Below are positions 1 to 7,673 of a stretch of DNA of 11,973 bases, one piece after another. Under the pieces are notes generated by a model. It had not been told where the DNA came from. It saw only the letters and a list, made by a program, of their open reading frames with translations, and made no database searches. Within the stretch, counting starts at the first letter, position 1. The number at the start of each line of letters is the position of its first letter. Source of the DNA: a bacterium (GTDB lineage: Archaea > Thermoproteota > Nitrososphaeria > Nitrososphaerales > Nitrososphaeraceae); the NCBI GenBank assembly GCA_014381105.1, contig JACMIO010000012.1, positions 1-11,973 on the forward strand. The letters run 5' to 3'. A program made the position numbers and the translations under genes.

Positions 1-115
1 TGATAATTTCATAAATAATTAAAATCATGATTAATTAATTTTATAATGATATAAAAATAGAATCATTAGAATTTCATATTATATTGTTATATTTTTTATA
101 CTTCTCTAAAATATT

Positions 116-120
116 GGTGA
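116..120 (+). promoter_or_regulatory. Ribosome binding site of amt
   Basis: GGTGA lies three bases before the ATG at 124 and matches the anti-Shine-Dalgarno end of archaeal 16S rRNA, though the spacing is short. The region 1-115 is extremely AT-rich. TATA-like stretches at about 78-84 and 93-100 could serve as promoters; the first would give a leader of about 15-20 bases and fits the presence of a ribosome binding site better. I see no other gene in 1-123. Confidence 0.5.
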
Positions 121-123
121 ATA

Positions 124-1596
<1,473 letters not shown>

Positions 1597-1607
1597 GCAC
1601 TCCTACC

Positions 1608-1632
1608 TTTTCTCTTTTATTTTCTTTTTTTT
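1608..1632 (+). terminator. T-rich terminator after amt
   Basis: Pyrimidine-rich stretch with runs of T, including eight in a row, starting 12 bases after the amt stop codon. There is no stem-loop. Archaeal RNA polymerase terminates on such T-tracts without a hairpin, so this probably ends the amt transcript. Confidence 0.6.
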
Positions 1633-1667
1633 ATAATAGTTTAGAATACTGAATTCCTTTTTGTAGG

Positions 1668-1678
1668 CTTATATATTT
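1668..1678 (+). promoter_or_regulatory. TATA box of the SBDS-homologue gene
   Basis: CTTATATATTT is a good archaeal TATA box. Its centre is about 24-25 bases before the ATG at 1697, the usual distance from TATA box to transcription start. No Shine-Dalgarno sequence precedes the ATG, so the mRNA is probably leaderless or nearly so. This is likely the first promoter of the exosome block. Confidence 0.6.
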
Positions 1679-1696
1679 TTAAATATTAAGAGTAGC

Positions 1697-2386
1697 ATGA
1701 TTGACAAGTCTACAATAGTGAGATTAAGCGCGGGAAATGAAAAATTTGAAATTTTGGTTAAACCGGATCCTGCCCTTGAATACAAACTTGGTAAAAAAAT
1801 GGACATTTCAAATATCATGGTTTCAGATGAAATATACTCAGACGCTAGTAAAGGCACTAAAAGTTCAACTGAGAAATTAATGAAGGCATTCAAGACAACC
1901 GACCAGTTTGAAATAGCAAAACAAATTATGGCCAAAGGAGATTTGAATCTGAATACAGATCAGCGCAGAAAGATGATTGAAGAAAAGAAAAGACAAATTG
2001 TAGAGTATATCAACAAAAATTTTGTTGATCCTAAAACTCACATGCCTCATCCAATATCTAGGATTAGTACTGTCCTTGACGATGCTCGAGTAGCCATAGA
2101 CCCATTTAAGCGGCTTGATGACCAAATTAAGAATATTATTGAACCCTTGAGAAAACTACTGCCTTTGAAGTCGGAAATATTGGAGTTGACTGTAACTGTA
2201 CCAGCACAGTTTTCGGGACAATCATTTAGTGTATTCAAAAGTATTGGTGATATCAAATCAGAACAATGGTTATCTGATGGCTCATTACAAGTGGTTCTCA
2301 ACCTTAACGCTGGGTTGAAAAGCTCATTTCTGGATCGAATTGGTACGGCAACCAAGGGTTCAGCACAGGTCTCCGAAAAATCATAA
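1697..2386 (+). CDS. sbds: Ribosome maturation protein SDO1/SBDS homologue
   Basis: Archaeal member of the Shwachman-Bodian-Diamond syndrome protein family. In eukaryotes, Sdo1/SBDS works with the EFL1 GTPase to release the anti-association factor Tif6/eIF6 from the large ribosomal subunit; archaea have aIF6, so a similar late maturation role is likely. At 229 residues it has the usual archaeal length and three domains: FYSH (about 1-85, with VSDEIYSDASKG at 42-53), a central helical domain (about 86-160, with KGDLNLNTDQRR at 80-91 leading in and FVDPKTHMPHPISRI at 109-123), and a C-terminal ferredoxin-like domain (about 161-229). It opens the exosome cluster, as in many archaea. A short T-rich stretch (2390-2400) follows the stop codon, then a spacer with a possible second promoter, so rrp4 may be expressed both by read-through and on its own. 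Confidence 0.95.
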   Translation: MIDKSTIVRLSAGNEKFEILVKPDPALEYKLGKKMDISNIMVSDEIYSDASKGTKSSTEKLMKAFKTTDQFEIAKQIMAKGDLNLNTDQRRKMIEEKKRQIVEYINKNFVDPKTHMPHPISRISTVLDDARVAIDPFKRLDDQIKNIIEPLRKLLPLKSEILELTVTVPAQFSGQSFSVFKSIGDIKSEQWLSDGSLQVVLNLNAGLKSSFLDRIGTATKGSAQVSEKS

Positions 2387-2406
2387 TGACTTTTCTTTTC
2401 GCCACA

Positions 2407-2419
2407 CTTAAAATATAAG
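2407..2419 (+). promoter_or_regulatory. Candidate internal promoter before rrp4
   Basis: CTTAAAATATAAG resembles an archaeal TATA box. It would start transcription near 2438-2442, at the position of a small inverted repeat (TCCC, five A, GGGA; 2432-2444). It lies in the 106-base gap between the SBDS-homologue gene and rrp4, the only sizeable gap in the first part of this cluster. Confidence 0.45.
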
Positions 2420-2449
2420 TCTGTTCTAACTTCCCAAAAAGGGAGAATT

Positions 2450-2506
2450 ATGAATAAAAGATTTTTGAATTCCTGTTTAGGGGGAATACTCTGTGCAGGA
2501 AGTTAA
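2450..2506 (+). CDS. Possible 18-residue upstream ORF overlapping the rrp4 start
   Basis: An ATG at 2450 opens a frame of 18 codons ending with TAA at 2504-2506. The peptide would read MNKRFLNSCLGGILCAGS. GGGAG at 2441-2445 sits four bases before the ATG and is a credible ribosome binding site. The frame differs from that of rrp4 and overlaps the GTG start by 14 bases, so translation of this ORF could raise or block initiation of rrp4. Nothing in the sequence shows the peptide has a function of its own. It may be accidental, because the purine-rich run also has other explanations. Confidence 0.25.
   Translation: MNKRFLNSCLGGILCAGS
2480..2485 (+). promoter_or_regulatory. Ribosome binding site fixing the rrp4 GTG start
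   Basis: GGGGGA lies seven bases before the GTG at 2493. An in-frame TAG at 2478-2480 rules out any earlier start, and the protein beginning at this GTG has the usual Rrp4 N-terminus (RKYVIPGD), so the start is well supported. Confidence 0.65.
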
Positions 2507-3290
2507 ACGAAAATACGTTATTCCTGGCGATATTGTGGCTGAAGGTAATATGAGACCACTGGTAAATGTATTTAAGAATGGAAACTCAATTGTGGCAACT
2601 AGAATTGGAATCACTGAATCTAACCAGGACGGAGCCAAGGTAATTCCATTATCTGGAATTTATTTCCCTAGAGCAAACGATATTGTCATAGGTAAAATAC
2701 TTGACCACTCGTCCTTGTCTTGGTCCGTGGATATAAATTCATGCTTTGCTGCTCATTTGCCAGCCCAGGACATATTTGGAAGAGATTTTTCACCCGCACA
2801 TGACGACATGGGACGTCAATTATCAACTGGTGATGTTATTGTCGCTAGAATTGCTATTTTTGACAGGACAAGAGATCCGATCCTTACTATCCAGGATAAA
2901 GACTTGGGAAAAATACCTACCGGAGAATTGATAAAAATATCTCCAACCCGTGTTCCAAGACTTATAGGAAAAAGGGGTTCCATGATTCAAACAATCGAAA
3001 AGGCAAGTTCTACAAGGATAACTATAGGTCAGAATGGAATCATTGTTGTATCAGGAAAAGACAAAGAGGGAACTACTCTTGCTATTAATGCAATCCACAT
3101 GGTAGAAGTAGAGGCACATACTTCAAACCTTACACAGAGGATTAAACAATTATTGAATGTGCCAGAATCTGAAATAGAAAGTGACGCTCAAACTAACGAC
3201 TCTAACGATACAACAATAAATCAGGATGGAATAAATTCAAATAACAATGATAAAGAAATGGGGATGATTAATTCAAATGGTTCAAAGTAG
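2493..3290 (+). CDS. rrp4: Exosome complex RNA-binding subunit Rrp4
   Basis: Cap subunit of the archaeal exosome. It sits on the Rrp41-Rrp42 ring and guides RNA into the phosphorolytic chamber; Rrp4 caps are known to favour A-rich substrates. The N-terminal domain covers about 1-60 and carries the family sequence RKYVIPGDIVAEG (6-18). An S1 RNA-binding domain covers about 62-135 and a KH domain about 145-205, with the loop IGKRGS (158-163). The last 40 or so residues (about 225-265) form an acidic, Asn/Asp/Ser-rich tail that is probably disordered; this makes the 265-residue protein slightly long for the family. It begins with GTG. Its 3' end overlaps rrp41 by 14 bases, so the two genes are probably translationally coupled. 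Confidence 0.96.
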   Translation: MQEVKRKYVIPGDIVAEGNMRPLVNVFKNGNSIVATRIGITESNQDGAKVIPLSGIYFPRANDIVIGKILDHSSLSWSVDINSCFAAHLPAQDIFGRDFSPAHDDMGRQLSTGDVIVARIAIFDRTRDPILTIQDKDLGKIPTGELIKISPTRVPRLIGKRGSMIQTIEKASSTRITIGQNGIIVVSGKDKEGTTLAINAIHMVEVEAHTSNLTQRIKQLLNVPESEIESDAQTNDSNDTTINQDGINSNNNDKEMGMINSNGSK

Positions 3291-4014
3291 AAGCCTTATT
3301 GATGAAAGTGGAAAACGAACCGACGGTAGGGTCATTGATGAATTAAGAGAAGTAAAAATCAATGTCGGAATTGTAAAGAATGCAGACGGCTCAGCGTTGA
3401 TAGAATTTGGTAAAAATAGAATTATTGCGGCAGTATACGGTCCACGGGAAGTACACCCAAAACATATGGCATTATCAGATCGAGGTGTGGTAAGATGCAG
3501 ATATCACATGTCACCGTTTTCAACAGATACTCGCAAGAGTCCAGCTCCTTCTAGAAGGGAGACAGAAATATCTAAGGTAATTCGAGAGGCTCTCGAACCT
3601 GCTCTTATACTTGAGGATTATCCACGTGCTGCGATTGATATCTTCATAGAGATCCTTCAAGCTGACGGTGGCTCAAGGTGTGCTGGTATCTCAGCTGCTT
3701 CTGTTGCACTTGCAGATGCAGGAATTAACATGCGAGATATGGTTTCAGCATGTGCAGCGGGAAAGGTAGATGATAAGATAGCGGTTGATATTAATGATAC
3801 CGAAGACAAAGAAGGCGGAGCTGACATGCCTGTAGCATATATGCCAAATCTAAAGAAAATAACACTATTGCAACTTGATGGCGAATTAAATCCAAACGAA
3901 TTTAATACTTGTTTGGAGGAAGCTGTACGTGGTTGCTTGAAGGTATATGAAATACAACGTTCCTCTTTAATGGAAAAGTACTTTGGCGATGAAAAGGGAA
4001 TGAAAGAAGAATGA
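3277..4014 (+). CDS. rrp41: Exosome catalytic subunit Rrp41
   Basis: RNase PH-type subunit that carries the phosphorolytic 3'-5' exoribonuclease (and reverse tailing) activity of the exosome. Three Rrp41-Rrp42 dimers form the ring. Active-site features known from Sulfolobus Rrp41 are all visible: Arg93-Arg94 (PSRRETE) for RNA, Gly132-Ser133-Arg134 (DGGSRCAG) for phosphate, and the acidic pair Asp177 and Asp183 (TEDKEGGADMP), with the expected six-residue spacing. RTDGR (14-18) is the family's N-terminal motif. The length of 245 residues is normal. GGGATGA at 3261-3267 inside rrp4 may act as a ribosome binding site. It ends in an ATGA overlap with rrp42, which favours equal amounts of the two partners. 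Confidence 0.97.
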   Translation: MVQSRSLIDESGKRTDGRVIDELREVKINVGIVKNADGSALIEFGKNRIIAAVYGPREVHPKHMALSDRGVVRCRYHMSPFSTDTRKSPAPSRRETEISKVIREALEPALILEDYPRAAIDIFIEILQADGGSRCAGISAASVALADAGINMRDMVSACAAGKVDDKIAVDINDTEDKEGGADMPVAYMPNLKKITLLQLDGELNPNEFNTCLEEAVRGCLKVYEIQRSSLMEKYFGDEKGMKEE

Positions 4015-4835
4015 GTCTGTCAAAAAAATCTACAGTTATTGTTGAAAACCTTCGCAAAAAACAGATGCGAGAAGCAATTTCAGCAGGAAAAAGACTAGAT
4101 GAAAGATCGTTAGATGAAATAAGACCTATTGAAATTGAATTAGACGTTATCAAAAAAGCAAATGGATCTGCTTGGGTAAAGTTAGGTAACACTGAAGTTG
4201 TAGCAGGAGTAAAAGTAGAAACAGGTGAACCTTTTGAAGGGTTAGAAAATAGTGGCGCTATGATAATAACTGCTGAAGTTCTCCCGATTGCATCTCCACA
4301 CATCGAACCAGGGCCTCCTGATGAAGAAACCATTGAGCTTGCCAGGGTCGTTGACAGAGGTGTGAGAGAATCTGAGATGTTGGATTTGAAAAAATTAGTT
4401 TTGGTTCCAGGAAAAATTGTATATACTATTTTTGTTGATTGCAGTGTCATTAACGTAGATGGTAACCTTTTAGATGCAACATCCTATGCTGTAGTATCCG
4501 CATTGGCAAGCTGTAAATTGCCTGTCTTTGAAATTAAAGATGACAAAGTTGTAGACACGGGAAAAACACAGGAACCTCCTATTACTACTCTACCTGTATC
4601 TGTTACAACCGTTAAAATCGGAGATTACTTGATCTCAGATCCAACTACAGAGGAAGAGGCTTGTATGGATGCTCGACTTACAATTACTACAAACTCAAAA
4701 GGATCAATTGTAGCTATGCAAAAGGGACTTAAGGGGTCCTTTTCAATGGAAGATGTGAAAAGTATTGCTGATAAAGCTATAACCAAGGGAGAGGGAATTA
4801 GAGGGAAACTAAAAGGAATGATCAATATTGGTTAG
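4011..4835 (+). CDS. rrp42: Exosome subunit Rrp42
   Basis: Non-catalytic RNase PH-fold partner of Rrp41. It completes the hexameric exosome ring and contributes to RNA binding. The N-terminal helix and GKRLDERSLDEIRPI (27-41), the stretch SPHIEPGPPDEE (95-106) and RVVDRGVRESE (112-122) are typical. At the site equivalent to the catalytic aspartates of Rrp41 it has DPTTEEEACMDARLTI (210-225), the usual inactive Rrp42 version. The length of 274 residues matches the family. The start overlaps the rrp41 stop by four bases and the end overlaps the L37Ae gene by eight, so it is embedded in a translationally coupled chain. Confidence 0.96.
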   Translation: MSLSKKSTVIVENLRKKQMREAISAGKRLDERSLDEIRPIEIELDVIKKANGSAWVKLGNTEVVAGVKVETGEPFEGLENSGAMIITAEVLPIASPHIEPGPPDEETIELARVVDRGVRESEMLDLKKLVLVPGKIVYTIFVDCSVINVDGNLLDATSYAVVSALASCKLPVFEIKDDKVVDTGKTQEPPITTLPVSVTTVKIGDYLISDPTTEEEACMDARLTITTNSKGSIVAMQKGLKGSFSMEDVKSIADKAITKGEGIRGKLKGMINIG

Positions 4836-5073
4836 TAGAGGTAAACACAAGGTAGCCCGACTAAAGGGATTAGGAGTAAAATATGGAGCTACCCTCAGAA
4901 AGCGATACGGAACGATTTACAGGCTTTTAAAAAAGAAAAGAAGATGCCCCAAATGTGGTTCGGTGAAATTTGATAGGCAAGCGCTAGGAATTTGGTCCTG
5001 TTCAAAATGCAATTACAAAGTTGCTGCTGGCACATATGATGTAAACTTTGAAAGAGCAAAGAGTAAATATTAA
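4828..5073 (+). CDS. rpl37ae: Large-subunit ribosomal protein L37Ae (eL43)
   Basis: Small zinc-ribbon protein of the archaeal and eukaryotic large ribosomal subunit. The 81 residues contain a basic N-terminus (GLGVKYGATLRKRYGTIYR, 14-32) and a zinc ribbon with Cys40-x2-Cys43 (CPKC) and Cys58-x2-Cys61 (CSKC), followed by the AAGTY segment (66-70). The start is TTG at 4828, inside the end of rrp42. It fits the family's N-terminal length, and GGAATGAT at 4816-4823 upstream resembles a ribosome binding site. In many archaea rpoP (a small zinc-ribbon RNA polymerase subunit) follows; here Pcc1 follows directly with a 26-base overlap. Confidence 0.93.
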   Translation: MVSRGKHKVARLKGLGVKYGATLRKRYGTIYRLLKKKRRCPKCGSVKFDRQALGIWSCSKCNYKVAAGTYDVNFERAKSKY

Positions 5074-5311
5074 AATTAAAATTACTCTAGATAATCTTTC
5101 TCCTGAAATTTCATCTAATGTTGGGCATACTATTAGCGCTGCGCTAAAACCTGAAACTAAATTTCTCACATCAGATGAAAAAATAAGCATTGCATCAAAC
5201 AATGATGCAATTTCCATTGATATCAGTACGAATGATTTACAGTCAATGCGGGCTATAGTTAACACCTACATCAGATTGTTGAGTTTGTCTTATTTGTCTC
5301 TAAATTTATAA
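5048..5311 (+). CDS. pcc1: KEOPS complex subunit Pcc1-like protein
   Basis: Small protein of 87 residues with the alternating strand-helix pattern of the CTAG/Pcc1 family: a first strand (VNIKIKITLDN), a helix (SPEISSNVGHTISAALKPE), two strands (KISIASNNDAISIDIS) and a last helix (DLQSMRAIVNTYIRLLSLSYLSL). Pcc1 is the dimerisation subunit of KEOPS, which with Kae1, Bud32 and Cgi121 makes the t6A modification of tRNAs that read ANN codons. Recognition rests on fold pattern, length and location, since the family has few invariant residues; archaeal pcc1 is often found between L37Ae/rpoP and prefoldin beta. The start is TTG at 5048, overlapping the L37Ae gene; no better start exists nearby, and a slightly different N-terminus cannot be excluded. 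Confidence 0.8.
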   Translation: MKEQRVNIKIKITLDNLSPEISSNVGHTISAALKPETKFLTSDEKISIASNNDAISIDISTNDLQSMRAIVNTYIRLLSLSYLSLNL

Positions 5312-5351
5312 AACGCTATAGATTTATGATGGTGAAGTCAAGTAATAAGAA

Positions 5352-5747
5352 ATGAGCGAGCAAGAAATTCCACCATGGTTGAGAGAACAGCTAGCTAGAC
5401 TGCAACAATTGCAACAAAATCTGCAAGCTATCATGATGCAAAAACAACAACTAGAAGCAGAATCTGTAGAAATAGAAAAAGCAACCGAAGAACTCAAAAA
5501 ATCAGAGCAGGATGAAGCCGTATACAAAAGCGTTGGTCCTCTATTGATAAAGACAAAAAAAGATGACACGTTAAAGGAGTTGGATGAAAAGAAAGATCTT
5601 GCTAACACAAGGTTAGTTGTCCTGGGAAAACAGGAAACACGAGTAAAAGAAAATTTGAAGGAAGTAGAGAACAAGATAAATGAGATGATCCGCATGGGAC
5701 AAAGTCAAGGGCAAGCAGGAAACTTGGGAACAAAACCAAACCCGTAA
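5352..5747 (+). CDS. pfdB: Prefoldin beta subunit (GimC)
   Basis: Beta subunit of the hexameric prefoldin chaperone (two alpha, four beta), which holds unfolded proteins and passes them to the thermosome. The 131 residues form two long coiled-coil helices (about 8-55 and 75-118) joined by a beta-hairpin region with the family sequence VYKSVGPLLIKTKKDD (57-72). EIPPWLREQLARLQQLQQNLQ (5-25) is a typical archaeal beta N-terminus. A flexible tail rich in Gly, Gln, Asn and Pro ends the protein. It is the last gene of the exosome cluster, 40 bases after pcc1. A weak TATA-like sequence (5303-5313) and GGTGA at 5331-5335 lie in that gap, so an extra promoter is possible. Confidence 0.94.
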   Translation: MSEQEIPPWLREQLARLQQLQQNLQAIMMQKQQLEAESVEIEKATEELKKSEQDEAVYKSVGPLLIKTKKDDTLKELDEKKDLANTRLVVLGKQETRVKENLKEVENKINEMIRMGQSQGQAGNLGTKPNP

Positions 5748-5971
5748 TTATTACTTTTTAATTTGATTGATTGTTCTATCTAATCTAACTTAAATTCCCA
5801 TCTTGAGTAACATTCAGTTATGTTTGAATCTTTGATCTCACTCAGAGTATCATTATTCTCATAATTTTTAAGTGAGGTATTATCTTCACATTATACTATT
5901 TGTGCTATTACATTATTGGCCGTTGTAGGCGTAATTAGTAAACGAGTTACATTCAGGATGCTTGTTCGTAT
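5748..5971. other. Convergent spacer without a recognised gene
   Basis: 224 AT-rich bases lie between prefoldin beta (plus strand) and the Lrp-type regulator (minus strand). A modest T-rich stretch right after the prefoldin stop (about 5748-5764) could terminate the plus-strand transcript. I find no tRNA, no convincing hairpin and no ORF with a family signature. A 13-base sequence, GAGTAACATTCAG (5805-5817), recurs with one mismatch as GAGTTACATTCAG (5944-5956). Confidence 0.6.
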
Positions 5972-6436
5972 TTATTCCTGTTCCATTGGTGGGATTGGAA
6001 CTTCCCTGGTTGTTTTTCTCATTTCGATGAATGTTTCAGTCTTCTGTACTCCTTCAATACGACCTACTCGTTCTGAAATCAGTTGATGCATTTCATCCAG
6101 AGAGTGGGAATTCATCGTCACCAGTATATCGAATCTACCAGTAACTTCAGAAACTTCTGTAACACCTGGAATCCTGAATAATTCATTCAAGACATTATCT
6201 CTCAATTTTGAATCCATGTTTATACCAGTTAATGCTTTTACATTAAACCCAAGTGCTTCGTCGTTCATCAAGATAGTAAATTTTCTAATAATTCCCCTCT
6301 TTACTAGTCTCTTTATCCTACTGTATACGACAGATGCATTGATGTTGATTTTTTTTGAGAGTCTTGGGACTGAAATAGATGCATCATTTGAAAGTTCTTC
6401 CAGAATTTTAAGATCTAAATCGTCTATTTTATACAT
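5972..6436 (-). CDS. Lrp/AsnC family transcriptional regulator
   Basis: DNA-binding regulator of the feast/famine type, 154 residues from the ATG at 6436. The N-terminal winged helix-turn-helix covers about 1-60 (IDDLDLKILEELSNDASISV, then ASVVYSRIKRLVKRGIIRKF). The RAM (ligand-binding, oligomerising) domain covers about 65-140, with GVTEVSEVTGRFDILVTM at 91-108. The effector is probably an amino acid or related metabolite, but the sequence does not show which. An in-frame GTG three codons upstream (6443-6445) is an alternative start; I prefer the ATG because GTGAT (6441-6445) then serves as a ribosome binding site and MYKIDDLDLK is a usual Lrp beginning. It lies 86 bases downstream of asd on the same strand, so it may be co-transcribed with asd or autoregulated from the spacer. 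Confidence 0.93.
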   Translation of the reverse strand: MYKIDDLDLKILEELSNDASISVPRLSKKININASVVYSRIKRLVKRGIIRKFTILMNDEALGFNVKALTGINMDSKLRDNVLNELFRIPGVTEVSEVTGRFDILVTMNSHSLDEMHQLISERVGRIEGVQKTETFIEMRKTTREVPIPPMEQE

Positions 6437-6482
6437 AGAAATCACTAATTATATCGTAAATTCTGTGGTTAATAAATGTATT

Positions 6483-6492
6483 AATTGCAATT
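6483..6492. promoter_or_regulatory. 10-bp palindrome upstream of the Lrp-type gene
   Basis: AATTGCAATT is a perfect palindrome in the 86-base asd-lrp spacer, about 47 bases before the regulator's ATG. TATA-like sequence (about 6466-6475, read on the minus strand) lies between it and the gene. AT-rich palindromes of this kind are usual Lrp-family operators, and autoregulation is common, so this is a candidate operator. In such AT-rich DNA a short palindrome can also arise by chance. Confidence 0.3.
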
Positions 6493-6522
6493 TTATTCAA
6501 TTTTTTTATTAATAATGTAGGA

Positions 6523-7599
6523 TTAAATGATTTTTTTCGACCTGAATAACTCGGCCAGTAATATAGCACCCTTGGCGGACCCCATTTTTTCATTATGTGT
6601 AAGGAGAACATATTTTATGCCATTTTCAAATACTGTATCCTTTCGCAACCTTCCAACAACTGTAGTCATTCCATCGTTTATTTCTCTATCAATTCTTGGT
6701 TGTGGTCTAGTGGGATCATCGTGAACTATAATATAGTCTGCAGGTGCAGAGGGTAAATCCTTTATTGATACGGATTTCGAAAAGTTTAGCATTGATTCTC
6801 TTACCTGATCTGGTAAAGCAGCTTTCTTGAGTTGAGCAAACACTGTTTCAGTGTGTCCATCCATTACAGGTACCCTTGTACAGGTACAGCTTACTTTTAT
6901 GGAAGCATTATTGATTGAGTTACCATCAAATTTCCCCAAGATTTTTTTTGTTTCAACCTGAACTTTTTCTTCTTCTTTTGGGATATAGGGAATTACGTTA
7001 TCCATTATATCTAAGGCTATCACTCCTGGAGATCGACCTGCACCAGATAGTGCTTGCATGGACGTCATGAAAACACTTTCCAGACCAATATCATCCATTA
7101 AAGGCTTGAGGGTTATGGCCATACCGGTAGTTGTGCAATTAGGCAAAGGAGCAATAAAGCCGTTCCAATTTCTGTTCTTCTTTTGAATATTCAACATTTC
7201 ACAATGTTCGTCATTAATTCCAGGAATCAGTATTGGGACATCTTCTTCATATCTAAATGCAGCAGCTGTGCTTATCACAGGGACTTGAGCTGCCATTTTT
7301 GGTTCAATTATTCTAGCGTCCTCAGATTCAAGTGCGGTAAAGATTAAGTCTACTTTCTTTGGGTCTATTTCATCCACTTTAGATAAGATCATTTCTCTAA
7401 CATTTTCGGGAATATTTTCCTTATTGTGCCATTTGAGTAGTGAAGTAGCTGGATCTCTAAGTGCATCTACGTATTTTTTTCCAGCTGATCTCTCTGATGA
7501 CGCAATTTGAACCAGTTCAAACCATGGGTGTTTGCTGAGTCCAATGACAAACTCCTGTCCTACAGCTCCCGTCGCACCTATTACTGCTACTTTTAACAT
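6523..7599 (-). CDS. asd: Aspartate-semialdehyde dehydrogenase
   Basis: NADP-dependent enzyme reducing aspartyl phosphate to aspartate semialdehyde, the branch point to threonine, methionine and lysine. The Rossmann motif GATGAVGQ is at 8-15, followed by the nucleotide-binding stretch ASSERSAGKKY (33-43). The catalytic cysteine is Cys155 in PLPNCTTTG. ALSGAGRSPGV spans 183-193. Arg242 and His249 in TRVPVMDGHTE (241-251) are the substrate and acid-base residues of the family. VGRLRKD (315-321) and LLTHNEKMGSAKGAILLAE (332-350) close the protein; 358 residues is the usual archaeal length. In Sulfolobales a close paralogue is the malonyl-CoA reductase of the hydroxypropionate/hydroxybutyrate cycle. 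The PNC active site here looks like ordinary Asd, but that alternative cannot be fully excluded by eye. The gene is divergent from the cobalamin operon. No ribosome binding site is seen, so the mRNA may be leaderless. Confidence 0.92.
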   Translation of the reverse strand: MLKVAVIGATGAVGQEFVIGLSKHPWFELVQIASSERSAGKKYVDALRDPATSLLKWHNKENIPENVREMILSKVDEIDPKKVDLIFTALESEDARIIEPKMAAQVPVISTAAAFRYEEDVPILIPGINDEHCEMLNIQKKNRNWNGFIAPLPNCTTTGMAITLKPLMDDIGLESVFMTSMQALSGAGRSPGVIALDIMDNVIPYIPKEEEKVQVETKKILGKFDGNSINNASIKVSCTCTRVPVMDGHTETVFAQLKKAALPDQVRESMLNFSKSVSIKDLPSAPADYIIVHDDPTRPQPRIDREINDGMTTVVGRLRKDTVFENGIKYVLLTHNEKMGSAKGAILLAELFRSKKII

Positions 7600-7646
7600 A
7601 ATGTGCCGTTATTCCGAACGCAACTAATATTCGTTTACAGAAAAAA

Positions 7647-7658
7647 CATAATATTATG
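7647..7658. promoter_or_regulatory. 12-bp perfect palindrome in the asd/cobD divergent promoter
   Basis: CATAATATTATG is a perfect inverted repeat inside the 94-base gap between the divergent asd and cobD genes. It lies just upstream of the likely cobD TATA box and about 50 bases before the asd start, so one bound regulator could affect both genes. It resembles the AT-rich dyads bound by Lrp/AsnC or MarR/ArsR-type regulators. No regulator is assigned from the sequence. Confidence 0.35.
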
Positions 7659-7663
7659 CATTC

Positions 7664-7673
7664 ATGTTATATT
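7664..7673 (+). promoter_or_regulatory. TATA box of the cobalamin operon
   Basis: ATGTTATATT, with its TATA core at 7666-7673, is centred about 24-25 bases before the ATG at 7694, so transcription should start at or next to the start codon. No ribosome binding site precedes cobD, which fits a leaderless mRNA. Two copies of TGGAATT, 11 bases apart (7673-7679 and 7684-7690), follow it. Confidence 0.5.

Noticed and set aside
3902..4450. Open frame of 182 codons on the minus strand across the rrp41/rrp42 junction
   Set aside because: It lies opposite two strongly conserved exosome genes, its translation is Ser/Thr/Phe-rich with no family motif, and it is best explained as a shadow of their codon pattern.
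5324..5695. Minus-strand frame of 123 codons opposite prefoldin beta
   Set aside because: Its Ser/Phe/Cys-rich translation is the usual reverse reading of Glu/Lys-rich coiled-coil codons.
5818..5840. tRNA-like T-loop sequence (GTTTGAATC) in the convergent spacer
   Set aside because: No acceptor, D or anticodon stem can be drawn around it.
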